DNA from: Botrytis cinerea B05.10
Taxonomy: Eukaryota; Ascomycota; Leotiomycetes; Helotiales; Sclerotiniaceae
Reading direction: 5' to 3'
Assembly (NCBI RefSeq): GCF_000143535.2
Contig: NC_037316.1
Location: 2,170,001 to 2,234,000, forward strand
Length of the DNA: 64,000 nt
Below the pieces are notes generated by a model, which saw nothing but the letters and a program-made list of their open reading frames with translations, ran no database searches and was not told the origin of the DNA. A program made the position numbers and the translations under genes. Positions 1 to 12,007 of the stretch are shown here, piece by piece (the first letter of the stretch is position 1; every line of letters starts with the position of its first letter).

Positions 1-3000
1 CAAGATTGAGTAGAGCGGGGTAGTCCCGATGTTACACATGAAATAGCTAGCCATTCATTCTCATCTTTGGCGGCGTACAGATCAAGCTTTTTTGGATATT
101 ACTGTAGGAAGGCTATTCAATCCAGCAACCCGGCGAGAGGGACCAATGAATTTCGATAATCATGGTTACCCAATTTTTTACCGGACGAACCCATTTTGAG
201 CCGTCGGGGCTACGGCATTTTGGTAAATTGTAATACCAAGATCTGTCGAGAGGAAATCAAGTCTTTCGCCCTAGACAACCGGAAGGTTTTTTAGGATGAC
301 GGAGGGTATTTCAACGGCTGTCATTGCCATGTCCTCATCCGTTGAAAATTGTCTTTGTTCCCTTCGGCACACAAAGTCTGTTCGTTTCAGCTACGATACC
401 AAGCTAAAAGAATAGGAACCAAGTGGAAAATACACCTTGTTCCTAATCTACGAAATATCTTGGTCGTCAGCATGAGCGAAAGGATATTGGTCTCCAAGTC
501 GGATACATGGCCAATAACCATGTTTCTGGAGATGTAGTGATTTTGCGAGCTCTGTTTGGCTTAGTAGTGTCAGCATCTTTGCGACGTAACAGGATCCTCT
601 TACCGAAAAATAAATATCTCGGTTCATCGCCAGTAAGGTAACATATACTATAGGTTAAAAACTAATCCCCCAAATATCCATAATGCTGTATGTTCTTTAG
701 CTAACCAAGATTCTATTAGGATATCGAAATTGCAAGTTTCAAAAAACAGGCCTTCATAAGTAGGTAATCATGTTCCAGGTGGTGCCGGAATTTTGTTGAG
801 TGAGTGCGGGACGTTGTGCAGAATTGACCAGGCTCTGATTCCGATAAAGATTCTTCACCATCATTTTCTTGTATAATTTGGGCCTCAGGGATACTGAACA
901 CTGCATACGAGAGTGACCAGACAGCATTCTTCTTGGTAGATATATGTTGTGATAATTATCTGGATGCTGCAGAGGCAATGACCTTCTATGCACCACAATT
1001 TTTCTTATTCGAAAAAGGAATGATGCTACTGATTAAGTTCAGCGGTGGCCTGATTATTCCCTGCTTCGATAACTTCATGTACCAAATTAAAATTCGTTGA
1101 TCGTTTGATAGTTTTGGGAAAGATCCGTTGCTAGGGTTGCTAGAGGATAGAATACCTCGGCATAAGTTTCCTCTTGAAGCAATTTAAATTCTGACTCTGT
1201 AGAACATGAGCTGAGATAATGGGAGTCAAGATATTACACCATCATAGATGCATACCTCCATGGTAATAGGCAAGAAAAGTCACAACAATTGAGCCTGTCA
1301 GGCAGCGTGAGCGCAGCAGATCTACATCGAATTGAATCAGTTTGGTAGGTTATGACCTTGGCCCAAGTCTCTATAACGAATGATCGAAACCCACGATAAC
1401 TTTGGGAAGAGAAGAGATAATAAAGAAGCAACAATGACAGGATGTGCCCTGAAAGACCTCTCATGTCTCTCGGAGTCTGTTTGTTAGCCGGCCAATGATA
1501 GTGAATATGTGTATGTCACCTCTTCCGTGAAACGTGACACTGAAGCTCCGAAGCGGGAAGAGTACATGCACAGTGAAAATGATGCTTTTTCCATTAAGCC
1601 TTGAGTAAGGTCACCGGCATCTACGCTTGCCATCCTCCCAATGGACGTAAAACCAAGGGAGAGGACAACTAGAAGAATGTTCCTCTGGATAGACGACTCT
1701 CTTGCACGACCTTGCGCAACAGATGGAGCGATGATACACTGGCGGTGTGGTGGTAGAAAGAGATGAGAGAAGAGGGGGAGGAGTAAAATGAGTAGCAGCA
1801 GAAACAATGGTAGCGGATGGTAGCGGATAGGTGGGTAGGCATTGGTTAATGATTAGACGCATTGTGGATGAATAGTTCGGGGGTTTAAGCCATGGATTGT
1901 AATCGTGATTCCTAGCTTTTTAACACCACCGCCCACCACTACCACCCACCACTGTCTGCGAGTGCATCACCAGCATTGTGTTGGTACGTAGGTACTCAAG
2001 GTACACTATATACTTTGCAGCTTTGCTGTATGCCGGAAAGAATTGATTGGGCTAGTCGGTCAACTTTTCCTTGCAGTGAACTAGCCCCCAAGTCCTCCTC
2101 TAATTTGAGTACGAAGAAATGTCCCGTGAAAATCCATGTAAATCTCCAATGAAAGTCGGCAAGGCAGGCCTTTACATCAAGCACGAGTCGTAAGGATGAT
2201 CATGGTTTGAATTGGAATACACAGCCAACGTCTCTGTCCCTCCGGAGCGCCTTCCTCTGATAGAATCGAGTTGCCATTGTCAGAGGATTTCAAAAGAAAT
2301 ATAGAGTAGTGCAGATGTCTTTATCAACTCTATGCGAATAGTGCATAGCGCACGGATCGAAGAACGGGGAACTAGAACTTTAGCGGCACCTTCAACATCC
2401 ACTTCCCAAATGCAACTAAAATGTTACAATCCCGGAAATGTTTCGAACCGTCAAACATCACAGCTGTACCCCTCAAGCCCTGTCAAGGACAAGTCCAACA
2501 AGACCGCAAAAACCAAAATTCATTAACTTACCTGGCTAGGGTTAAGCCAAAAAAAGAATCAAACCCTTGCCTGGCACTTTATCCGCATGCTCAAAAACAC
2601 GGAGAGCTGGGCATGCTAAATCATGCTGCAATAGTAGTCGTCCGCCAGTCATTCATCGCAATTCAAGACACATCCACCAAACATACCACACCTTATCCCG
2701 CAAAGTAGGAGTTTGAACCAACCAGAAAGCTATCCATACTGCAGGTCGCACTCTCGATATCGCTCACCCGGTTCCTGGGTCTTTCGCAGCTTCCTTGAAG
2801 CCTCCGGCCATTACCATGCTTCCTGTCACTCCAGGGTTGTCCTCCATGGGAGTTTCTATATCTCCCCCCAGCTTTCCCCACGACTGTCAATGAAGAGCTG
2901 CTCTCTTTTCCTTTCTATCGTTATTGTACTTTGACGTTACACATATATTACAATTGGTTGCAACCCTCATTCATGCACTCGCAATCAGATTTCGAACAAT

Positions 3001-3261
3001 CAAACAAATATCTTGTACTTCGCCCTCCTCGGCCACCAACATATAGCACCACATCTCTGGTTGAGCATTCACTATCATCAATTCATTCGTATCTCGAGAT
3101 ATTAATGAAACTCAAAGGTAGCACCTCTTCCACATCTCTACTGTCAATTGTTAAGCTCTAATATGTTAGATACTTACTAGTAGCCTATGCAGATACCTCT
3201 ACCCGACAATACTCAATCGAACGTCTATAATATCACGATATATTTGACAATCTCCTACAAT
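1..3261. other. Long gene-free stretch upstream of the velvet gene
   Basis: No open frame longer than about 110 codons occurs here on either strand, and none of the short ones reads like a known protein or joins to a neighbour through splice sites. The last 700 bases become pyrimidine-rich and probably hold the promoter and leader of the velvet gene that follows. Velvet and other developmental regulators in filamentous fungi often have long upstream regions, so regulatory DNA is the likeliest content. A gene running in from the left edge cannot be excluded. Confidence 0.5.
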
Positions 3262-4421
3262 ATGTACCATTCGAATCACGACGCGCTCCCAATTCATCAG
3301 CCTTCTGATGGCAGAACCATTAGCTATGGACGAGAGCCGTTACCGTACCACGACATCGGCGATGACAGGGCGCAAATGCCGAATTTCAATCCCCCCAGAC
3401 TTCCTCCCATATCTTCATTGCTATCCTCTTTACCACCGGAACAAGTTGAGGAGGGTCAGACGTTTGATGAGTCGTATCGTCCGCCATCACAAGGACCACG
3501 GTCTCCAGTAGCATTGAACAGGCCAATGTACCTACATCAGCAACAACGTAGTCCTCGGGAGCTCGAACGCACTTTTAAGCACTCCCAGAGCCCGTTATCT
3601 CCATACTCGACATGTCCACCGACACCCATGTCAGATGTATTTGCGACTAGTGAAGGTTCTGTCGCAGCTCATCACCACGGTCCGTTTGCCCCTCCCAGGT
3701 ATGTTATTTTGGTATCCATTGTCAATGGATGAAGGCTCATTGTACTCAAAGGGCTCCGCCACCACTCCCCCCTCAGCCAGAATGTAGACTGGTCGTCATG
3801 CAACAGCCAATATCCGCACGAGCTTGTGGATACGGAGACAAGGACCGTCGAATGATAGACCCGCCCCCAATTCTGACGCTCGAAGTATTTGATAAGGATA
3901 CAGGTCAGGCTGTCAATCCAAAGGAGAGAAAGAATGTCTTGAGTAAATACATGCCGATTGTGCATTGCACACTATGGAATCCCTACACAAATTGCGAAGA
4001 TGACAAGATCGAGGGAAGTAGTGACCGTAGAAATCAAAGGAGGATGGTAGGAACGATGGTGTGTAACGGTTTCAAAGCACTAGATATTCATGGCGATGAG
4101 CGATTCTTCTTCACTTTCGCCGATTTGTCTGTTCGATTCCCGGGTGACTATCAATTGAAATTCAGATTGACGTTAATCGACCCAGCTGCAATGGGGAAAG
4201 GTCAAAGAAACGGGATTATGAGTCCATTGTTAAGCAATATCTTTAAGGTACATAATGCCAAAGACTTCGAGGGGATGAGGCCTAGTTCGGATCTGGCGAA
4301 ATCTCTTGTTAGCCAGGGCTATCCGAATATTCTCAAGATTAAGAAAGGAAATGCGAAAACAATTGCAATGGTTGGCCAAGGGGACGACGAGGATGACGAT
4401 GATGAAATGGGAGGAATGTAA
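3262..4421 (+). CDS. velC: Velvet-domain transcription factor, VelC-like
   Basis: Two exons, 3262-3698 and 3752-4421, joined by a 53 nt GT-AG intron, give 368 residues. The first ~145 residues are Pro/Ser/His-rich and look disordered. The velvet domain follows (about 155-335), with the family signatures QQPISARACGYGDKDRR, DPPPILTLEV, HCTLW, a FADLSVRFPG segment and YQLKFRL. The end of the domain (KDFEGMRPSSDLAKSL..QG..KIKKGN) resembles VelC more than VosA or VelB. The tail is acidic (DDEDDDDEMGGM). Velvet proteins are NF-kappaB-like DNA-binding regulators of sexual and asexual development and secondary metabolism, acting in the nucleus as homo- or heterodimers. The start is the first ATG of the conserved reading frame; an ORF extension upstream of it has no family resemblance. 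Membership of the velvet family is near certain; the VelC subtype is inferred from short signatures only. Confidence 0.9.
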
Positions 4422-5575
4422 GTGAGGAATGCGTGTGAAGTCAGTTCTAGCTGGAAATATTTATAAGGAGTCAGCCAAGCTCTAGTGAATGGCTGCTTTG
4501 ATATTGAAGACGGAGACCGACGAGCTTTGATTTTTGCATTGGATTCATTGTTGATCCGTTGAAAGCGGGAGTTAGCGTCTCAAAATGGTTGCTCTTTTGG
4601 TGAAGAGATTTGGACAATGGTATGAATTTATGAATTTATGAAGAGCAAGAGCGAGAGTCAGGGCAGCAACGTTGGTATTGGGTTGTACTGATAATTGTAC
4701 TGGTTGTTTGGTGAAAACTTCGGTATCGTGATCAAACTTCACCCCAAGTTTTGCATTCTACAAATTGTTATTGTGGCAGTGGAAGATATACCAATGAATA
4801 CGAATAAATGTTAAACGTCAAATATCAAAAATCACATATCAATTCAAAATGGTATATCAAAATTTGTTCTTATTCTTTACTTTTCTTTCTGTCATTCAAT
4901 TAGCTTTAGCTATTCATCTAGCTACCTACGTATCTACATAGATCTAGGCAGCTTCGAATCCTTCTTCTACTATAATAGTCTTAATAATAATAAAATATTG
5001 AGTTCTTTAGAAACAGCCCTATATATTCCATGCTACTCTCCACATCAACGGCAAACTTGAAAAGTAGGGGTTTCTTGGGAGTAGATTTACCTATTACATT
5101 TCTACTCGTTTGTCTATCAAACGACTCTGATATCTGAGTAGGTTGATGTAGACAATTTTGAACGCATGATCCACAATATTATATTAACTATGACCCCCAG
5201 ACCTTCCTCAAGATTGATATAGCTGTCGTTTTGCCTCGTTTACTACGTGACTATTCAAAAACATGAATAATAAGTGCAAGCAATTTCATATCCTTTGAGA
5301 AGTAAGGAATAGAACAAACACAAACCAAGCAGTGTGTGCCACACAAGGCTGGTAAGGCTGGTAAGGCTGATATTGATCAGCCACAAACATTGACCCCGCC
5401 AATGAATTTCGAGTCAGTCGAGCCGGTCTAATCCAAGATAGGCTTAGTGTGCGATAGGCACTAGGACCCCACCACCAAAAACTTTAAACTTTCGATTGAG
5501 ATTTTCCTTTTCCTTTCCTCCTTCCCTCTGGCATAAGCCAGGAAGGGTACCATAAATTTCGTTAAGTTTGTCAAG
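4422..5575. other. Intergenic: velvet gene 3' region and CTP synthase promoter
   Basis: AT-rich, with no plausible coding frame. It should hold the velvet terminator and the CTP synthase promoter. A pyrimidine-rich tract around 5505-5530 (TTTTCCTTTTCCTTTCCTCC) sits just before the CTP synthase ATG and is typical of the leader of a highly expressed fungal housekeeping gene. A short tandem of GGTAAGGCT-type units lies near 5347-5371. Confidence 0.5.
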
Positions 5576-7652
5576 ATGAAGTACGTTCTTGTATCTGGAG
5601 GTACGTATATGATTGAATCCTATGACTTGCTTTTGAGCCAAGAAAAAATGAGTGCTAACATGGTTTTTAGGTGTCATTTCCGGCATTGGAAAGGGCGTTA
5701 TCGGTATGTGACCAAATTTTGGGGAATGACGACAGAGAGATGTGAAGGATACAAAATGAACAGTATGCTGATTAAGTGGTTGCGCAACAGCCTCTTCCAC
5801 CGGCTTGCTACTCAAGACGATTGGATTGAAGATATGTTCCCGATAAATCAAAAAATCAGGCAGAATCCTTGGCTAACTTCGAAAGAACGTCACATCCATT
5901 AAAATCGATCCTTACATGAATGTCGATGCCGGAACTATGAATCCTCTCGAGTGCGTCTATTATGTCTTTCTACGAAATCTGGGATTGAGCTAATAGGCGA
6001 GTGTGTAGGCATGGAGAGGTCTTTGTTCTCGATGACGGAGGAGAAGTCGATCTTGATCTTGGAAACTACGAGCGCTATCTCAATATCACCCTTACTCGCG
6101 AAAACAACATCACCACGGGCAAAGTCTATCAGCATGTCATCGAGCGTGAACGTAGAGGCGATTATCTCGGAAAGACTGTCCAAGTTGTGCCACATTTGAC
6201 CGATGCAATTCAAGACTGGATCGAGAGAGTCGCGCGAATTCCTGTCGACGACACAAAGGAGACTCCAGATGTTTGTATCATTGAGCTGGGGGGTACCGTT
6301 GGAGATATTGAGAGTGCTCCATTTATTGAGGCTATGAGACAATTGAAGAGAAGAGCTGGAAAAGGCAACTTCTTGCAAATTCATGTCTCTTTGGTGCCTG
6401 TCATTCAAGGCGAGCAGAAGACGAAGCCAACCCAACAAGCCATCAGAGACGTTGGTAGAGCTGGATTGGTTCCAGATTTGGTAAATTACTCGGCTGAAAA
6501 TTCTGAAGTTTTGGGGGCTAATTATTCTAGATTGCTTGCCGATGTGATGTTCCACTTGAGAAAAGTACTATCGAGAAGATCGCGATGTTCTGTCAAGTTG
6601 AAGGCGAACAAGTCGTTGGTGTACACAACGTCAAATCTACCTACCACGTTCCTTTACTTCTCGAACAGCAAGGTCTTATCTCGACACTGAACAAAATTCT
6701 CAACCTCGACGAAATCTCCATGACGAAGGCTGCCGTTGAAAAAGGACAGCGAACATGGACCGAATGGAAGTCCCTCACAAGCCAACAAGAGCGTTCATTT
6801 GACGATGTTTCCATTGTTCTTGTTGGCAAATATACCAAACTTCACGACTCGTACCTTAGTGTTATCAAATCGCTCGAGCATTCAGCAATGCGATGCGGAA
6901 AGAAGCTTAAATTGATCTGGGTTGAAGCTGAGCACCTCGAGGATGATGCTAAGCCAACCGAGTTTCACAAAGCGTGGCATGAGGTCTGCACTGCAGATGG
7001 TATTCTCGTTCCTGGAGGATTTGGTGACCGTGGAACCGAGGGTATGATTGCAGCTGCAAAGTGGGCACGTACCAACAAGACTCCTTATTTGGGAATCTGT
7101 TTGGGTATGCAAATTGCCGTTATTGAATTTGCTCGTAACGTCTGTGGCATTACTTCTGCTAATTCAGTGGAGCTTAATGCAAACGCAACCGATAAAGTTA
7201 TTATCTACATGCCAGAGATTGACAAGGTAAATCTTGGTGGAACTATGCGTCTCGGATTACGCCCTACAGAATTTCAGCCGGGATCTGAATGGTCTCGTCT
7301 CCGTAAACTTTATGGTGATAAAACCGAAGTCCACGAACGTCATCGCCATCGATATGAAGTCAACCCAGAGTACGTTGACCGGTTACACGATGGTGGTCTT
7401 GAATTCGTCGGAAAGGATGACAAGGGTGAGAGAATGGAGATCGTTGAGATAAAAGATCATCCTTGGTACGTAGGTGTACAATTCCATCCGGAATACCTCT
7501 CCCGAGTTTTGGCTCCAAGTAAATCATACTTGGGATTTGTAGCAGCAGCAGCGGGATGTTTGGAAAAGATCACAGAGGATTGTTTGAAAGCTGAGTTGGA
7601 CAACAGCGTCAATGGGGATTTGACAAATGGAATCAATGGTGTTACGATCTAA
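5576..7652 (+). CDS. URA7: CTP synthase (glutamine-hydrolysing)
   Basis: Six exons: 5576-5600, 5671-5703, 5791-5831, 5889-5950, 6009-6480 and 6531-7652, giving 584 residues, close to yeast Ura7 (579). The enzyme converts UTP, ATP and glutamine to CTP in the cytosol. The N-terminal synthase domain starts [18 protein letters not shown] with its nucleotide-binding loop, then carries [15 protein letters not shown] and [18 protein letters not shown]. The C-terminal class I glutaminase domain has the nucleophile Cys401 in GICLGMQ and the His530/Glu532 pair in [11 protein letters not shown]. Introns 1, 2, 4 and 5 are ordinary GT-AG introns of 50-87 nt. Intron 3 (5832-5888) appears to be AT-AC and is listed separately. 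Four introns crowd into the first ~55 codons, a pattern common for conserved fungal genes. Identity is certain; only the intron 3 borders are unusual. Confidence 0.97.
5832..5888 (+). other. Probable AT-AC intron (intron 3 of CTP synthase)
   Basis: The exon before it ends ..TIGLK and the exon after it must begin VTSIKIDPY, a junction invariant in CTP synthases. Removing exactly 57 nt, starting ATATGTTCCC and ending GAAAGAAC, joins these residues in phase 0 with nothing lost or gained. No GT or GC dinucleotide that could serve as donor lies in the exon portion 5791-5831 without deleting conserved residues. The nearest GT (5836) used with the only nearby AG (5885) gives an in-frame stop. The 5' end differs from the ordinary fungal GTATGT donor only at base 1, and a CTAAC branch site lies 12 nt before the 3' end. 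This is the signature of a U2-type AT-AC intron, where G1 to A is matched by a terminal G to C. It does not match the U12 donor ATATCC. An AT-AG variant ending at 5885 would insert one Asn. Confidence 0.8.
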
Positions 7653-8234
7653 GGAAACTGGGATGGAAGGGACTTTTGCATTGGGTTTGGCTGGATGGAA
7701 GAATCATAATGTGCCCTTATGTTTGGCTATTTTATAGAAAAAATATTCGAAATGGCGGATAGAGTTCACGGCGTTATCATGGCTGTAATTATACTGGATA
7801 AATGAGACATCTAAATGACATACCATTTCTCACTCAATCTCGCTGACGGTAAAGTGATACGCACAATTTATTTCAAAGGAGGTGCCCGCAGATAAGTGTC
7901 TGGGTACCTCGAGCTTACTAATTTTGTAGCAACTGTGGATTCTTTCACAAGTTATTGCAATTGGGAGCAGGAACTAATCTTATACGTGGAAATATCGGGG
8001 GACCAGACAGGAGAGAGAATTTCATAAGTTATTTGAATTAGAGATGTCGAAGTGAGATAGATGGGTTATGTCGTCCATTTCCAGCTATTTGATAATATGA
8101 TCTCGATACCGTCTTATCGATTTTCCCAAGTTGTTGATGGAAAAATTTCCTTTTCTCTAGTCAAAGTATATCAAGAGACAAAACAATTCTATGCTCCCAC
8201 ATCCTACCCAATCCTGAATATTTCTTAATTCTCG
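7653..8234. other. Convergent intergenic region
   Basis: Lies between the CTP synthase stop and the stop of the oppositely oriented kinase-like gene. It is AT-rich with no coding frame and should carry both 3' UTRs and polyadenylation signals. No repeat or RNA gene was recognised. Confidence 0.5.
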
Positions 8235-11195
8235 TCAGTCTGTCATCCTAACATCACGAACATATATTTCAAGCTCAAGAATCGCTGCTCTCTCTTCCTC
8301 ATCCTCAAATTCTCTAAGAACCGATAACTGATCATATCCCATCAACTTCATCTGATCCACCGGTATCCCCGTCTCTTTCTCGGTCAACATCTCTTTCATC
8401 TGATGAACCGTCGTCGTGGTTAACAATCCGGTCAAATATACTATGCCTTTTACGATTTCTTCTTTGCCCTTGAACTCAATAACGGTGCAAAATAAAATCG
8501 AATCCTTGAGTTCAGGGATTGCAAGAGCACGGAGTAGAAAGGGTGTGTCGACATCTTTTTGTAAGCCGATGGGAAACTCGGGCCAATCGACAACTTTTTC
8601 CGAAGGTTTCTTTCTTCCCCCTCCACCTATTATGATTCCTCCTCCAATGTCTATAGATGCCATGGAACTATCGCCAGAATGGGGCTTGCTTTGTCCTTTG
8701 CCTGATGCGCTTGTTATTTCTATGCTTTCGAAACCTCCAAGATCTCTCCCCACAAAACCAGCTGGTATTGTTGGCGCTCTCATATATTCAGGAGTCTCCC
8801 TACGAGACGGTGGTTTCATGTGGTCAGGCGTAGACTCAAAGTTTCTCAAATAACTTGGCGTGCTATCGCCTTCATAAGAGAATCTTTTGGGTTTGTTTGG
8901 ACTGTTTTTAGGGCGAGTTGGTCCTTCATCACCTTCACCAATTGCAGAAAGCGGGGTTCTTGTGTCAGGATTCATGACTGTTAGCCCACCGCGTGGTTTC
9001 TTAGAAGGACCGGTCATTGGATTACGTCTTTTTGAGTTGTCCTGGAGTACTCCATGTTGCCAGTCTTCTGGAAATGGAGCGGGCACTTTGTATTGTGGTT
9101 TTGTTCTTTGGCCCCGTGCTCTCCTTGTTTCCGTCAAATATGTATTATAAGATGCGTGGTTTCTCGCGATAAGCTCACGTGCATGAACATCCTCATAATC
9201 GGACATGTTAACAATAGGATTCTCTCGAGCCCATTTTATGACCTCTTGTACCTTTTCATGCTCCTCGGTCGCATAAAATAGGTCAAAAAGATAGAGTGGG
9301 TGAGATTCTTCATCTTCTCTCATGGGTTGGCCAAGGCCTCCTCCTGGTATCAACGTGGTGTCATTCCACGGGGCTGGAAGCTCTCCAAGGTTGGGCTCGG
9401 GAGAATAAGGAGCTGGAAGCAAGGGTTCTATCAGGTCTTGATACAATTTCTTCACTTGTTGCGTTTTTCGGTATAGATCCTCGACATGGATTCGAGCTTC
9501 GCCTTGCACGATCAGACAATCCATCACGCATTTGTGTAAGGTGTCGCTATATGTGTGATTCTTGCGAGCTTTTGCCCTGGCTTCATTTTCCATTTCTCTC
9601 TTTTTCTTAGCCATAGCTTTCTGCTCTTCAGGCTGATCGGGATCTATATCGGTCTCGGGCTCAGATGGTAGTGCGTCGTACGCTCCATTAAAGTAATCCA
9701 TATCGTCTTGCGTAGCAAGTGTATGCACTCCACCTGCTTCTTCATTTACCCCAAGCCAGGTATTCGCTACTTTATAAAGTTTAAGTGCAAACCTTCCCGG
9801 GTAACCAGGTTCTGGGTGCCTCCTACTGCCTTCCCATTCCACATCGGGGTCATATAGATATGGAAGTGATGGGTTTCCATCCTGGCACCATTCAGTAGTG
9901 TGTATCATTTGCCATATTATGATTCCGAGTTGCCATATGTTCGAGTGAGTTCCATAACGAAGATTATTGAGGACATTTCCGTCGCCTGCTTCACGCATAG
10001 TTTTTGGCTACATTTGAGGATTAGTGCATAATAACGGTGTAATTGGGATTGAGGAAGCATGATTGACTTTGCACGTACCATTCTATCCATCCATGGTCTT
10101 TCTAGAGGATTTTTTCGAGTTCTAAGTTGTTCCTTGCAGAAAAAGTTAATACGATATGTGTGCAGAAACCCAAGAGCTAACTTACAGGTAATTTATATCT
10201 TGCTGTTCCATACTTTCTATGTTCGAAATTGTAAATTAGGTCTTGCTCATTGGGAACCTCTGAGCTATGCCCATAATCACCAATCTATTTATCCTAGGTG
10301 TCAGGGATACAACAAATATTAGAGAGTCGTCTTATAAGTGTTAAATTGACAACCGTACCTTCATTACAAGTGATCCTCTATGTTCATCATCTCTGGGACC
10401 AGCGCCCATGAAAACTAGAAAATGGTAAATAGATATGAACTGAAAGTTGTGTTCGAAGCTGTGGCTTACCATTTTGAGCTTTGAAATCAAAATGAACTAT
10501 CTCGTCCCGATCCCATCGTTCCTCTTGAAGAGATTCGTGTCCAGAATGCATAGCGTACAGGCCGCGGGCTATACAATGGAAGGCATCCCATATCTCGTTT
10601 TCGTCAAAAATATATCTATCCAGTCAGTTTATAACACATATTTTGATACAACAACTTACTTATCCTTGAAGCGATCAAATATCCTGCCTTGAAGGTCCCC
10701 CCCCGCACAGTCTTCTAAATATATCCTAGTTACAGCACCACTTCTATCCGCATAAATTGTATTAAGACCTTGATCCTCATAGATCCTCCGAAACATCTTC
10801 ACCAGATGCTGAGAATTCGTATGTCGCAGCAACTCGTATATTTCCACTTCATTTCGCATATCTCCCCCTGCCCATCCCCCAGCTTGCTGTTTTACCACGA
10901 CGCTTTCGAATGGCATTCTACCCGGCGTGCCCTCCGGAGGGTTAGGATATGTCAATCTCCATCTTCCCGCTGTCCCATTACCGCCTTCTCCTATGATCTG
11001 TATCCCGGTCCATTCCGGACTCATACCCATCCGACTTTCCGGAGTCCAAAGCGGTTCTGATGCCAGCCATGCGTTCGCACGAGCATTCATTTCTTTTGCA
11101 CGTCCCCGATTGATTTTTGGGGGCACCTGATCGAGCCGGAATCCAAGGCGTACCTCGGCCTCATCGTACGTTTCGCCGGGTAGTAGTAAACTCAT
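8235..11195 (-). CDS. Protein kinase-like protein with ubiquitin-like C-terminus
   Basis: Six exons on the minus strand: 11195-10660, 10615-10470, 10414-10359, 10284-10186, 10132-10079 and 10007-8235. The introns are GT-AG, 44-74 nt, and the product is 887 residues. The N-terminal half reads as a protein kinase: glycine loop GEGGNGTAG (69-77), VVVK lysine 102, helix C glutamate near 116-118, catalytic-loop HFDFKAQN (220-227) in place of HRDLKxxN, and DYG (249-251) in place of DFG. The key Lys, Asp, Asn and Asp are all present, so activity is possible though the motifs are divergent. A long Pro/Lys/Arg-rich linker follows, then a final ~80 residues (about 806-887) that read like a ubiquitin fold (TVHQMKEMLTEKETGIPVDQ, ending ILELEIYVRD). 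The substrate is unknown. It resembles the expanded families of divergent kinase-like proteins in filamentous ascomycetes; no family name can be given with certainty. Confidence 0.85.
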
Positions 11196-12007
11196 CTTGG
11201 TGTAAAGCTGTCTAAGATTTCTAGCTTTAGATTTATGTTACGTCTTAGATGATTAACTGAGCTATCGATTTACAACTAGCTATACGTAACGAACACATTA
11301 GTCTTCAAATTCAATTAAATACGAAATATCAGATCCAATATCTATACGTGTTTTGTGATACTGGAGATAGTAATTGAATGTTGCTTTGTGGAAGATATGT
11401 TCTTTGTTTCCTGTGTATGGTGGCTGTTCTTGGATATCCAATAATGCTTCTTTGTGTATTTCATTCTTTGGTGTATACTAAGGACAACAACCCCTGGTTA
11501 TCTAAATGTCAGATGAAAGAAAGAATTTGTCTGGAAAATGCATTGAGAGCTTAGTAGCAGAAATCACGTTGAAAGCTGGGAGGGACGAAAATACCATGGT
11601 TCTCTCTCCTCAATTCTGTTCGCTAATTTGGTCGTTATTGTTCTAAAGTCCATATGCTCGTTCTTATTCTCGATTCTGAAGCATTAATTTCTTTTCTTTT
11701 GACGTGTTTATTGCTAGCTGTATAGCCTCTAAAAGTCCAACAATTAATCGCTACTTATGCAATCGACTTGAGATACAGACCTCGGCGGTTTCTGAAGCAC
11801 TTCACCAACAGTAGGGAAGTAGTTTTCCTTCAATAACAATCAAGTCCATATATGTATATATCACTTCGATTCTTACTATTTTAATATATTTCAAGCTATC
11901 TGCTTTCAACTGTAACTACTCGAAGACCAAAAACGATAGTGTATGCTGCCCATCTTATCTTCTCTTCATTTCTCCAAGGTATATTAACATCCGCTCCACT
12001 TCAATTT
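11196..12007. other. Intergenic: kinase-like gene promoter and transporter 3' region
   Basis: AT-rich, no coding frame. It holds the promoter and leader of the kinase-like gene (transcribed leftwards from 11195) and the 3' end of the sugar transporter gene. Nothing else was recognised. Confidence 0.45.

Noticed and set aside
1484..1862. Overlapping minus-strand frames of 107 and 83 residues.
   Set aside because: Leucine/proline-rich low-complexity translations with no splice partners or known motif.
5832..5888. Minor-class (U12) intron in the CTP synthase gene.
   Set aside because: The donor ATATGT lacks the U12 ATATCC core, and the branch region is the ordinary CTAAC, so the U2-type AT-AC reading is preferred.
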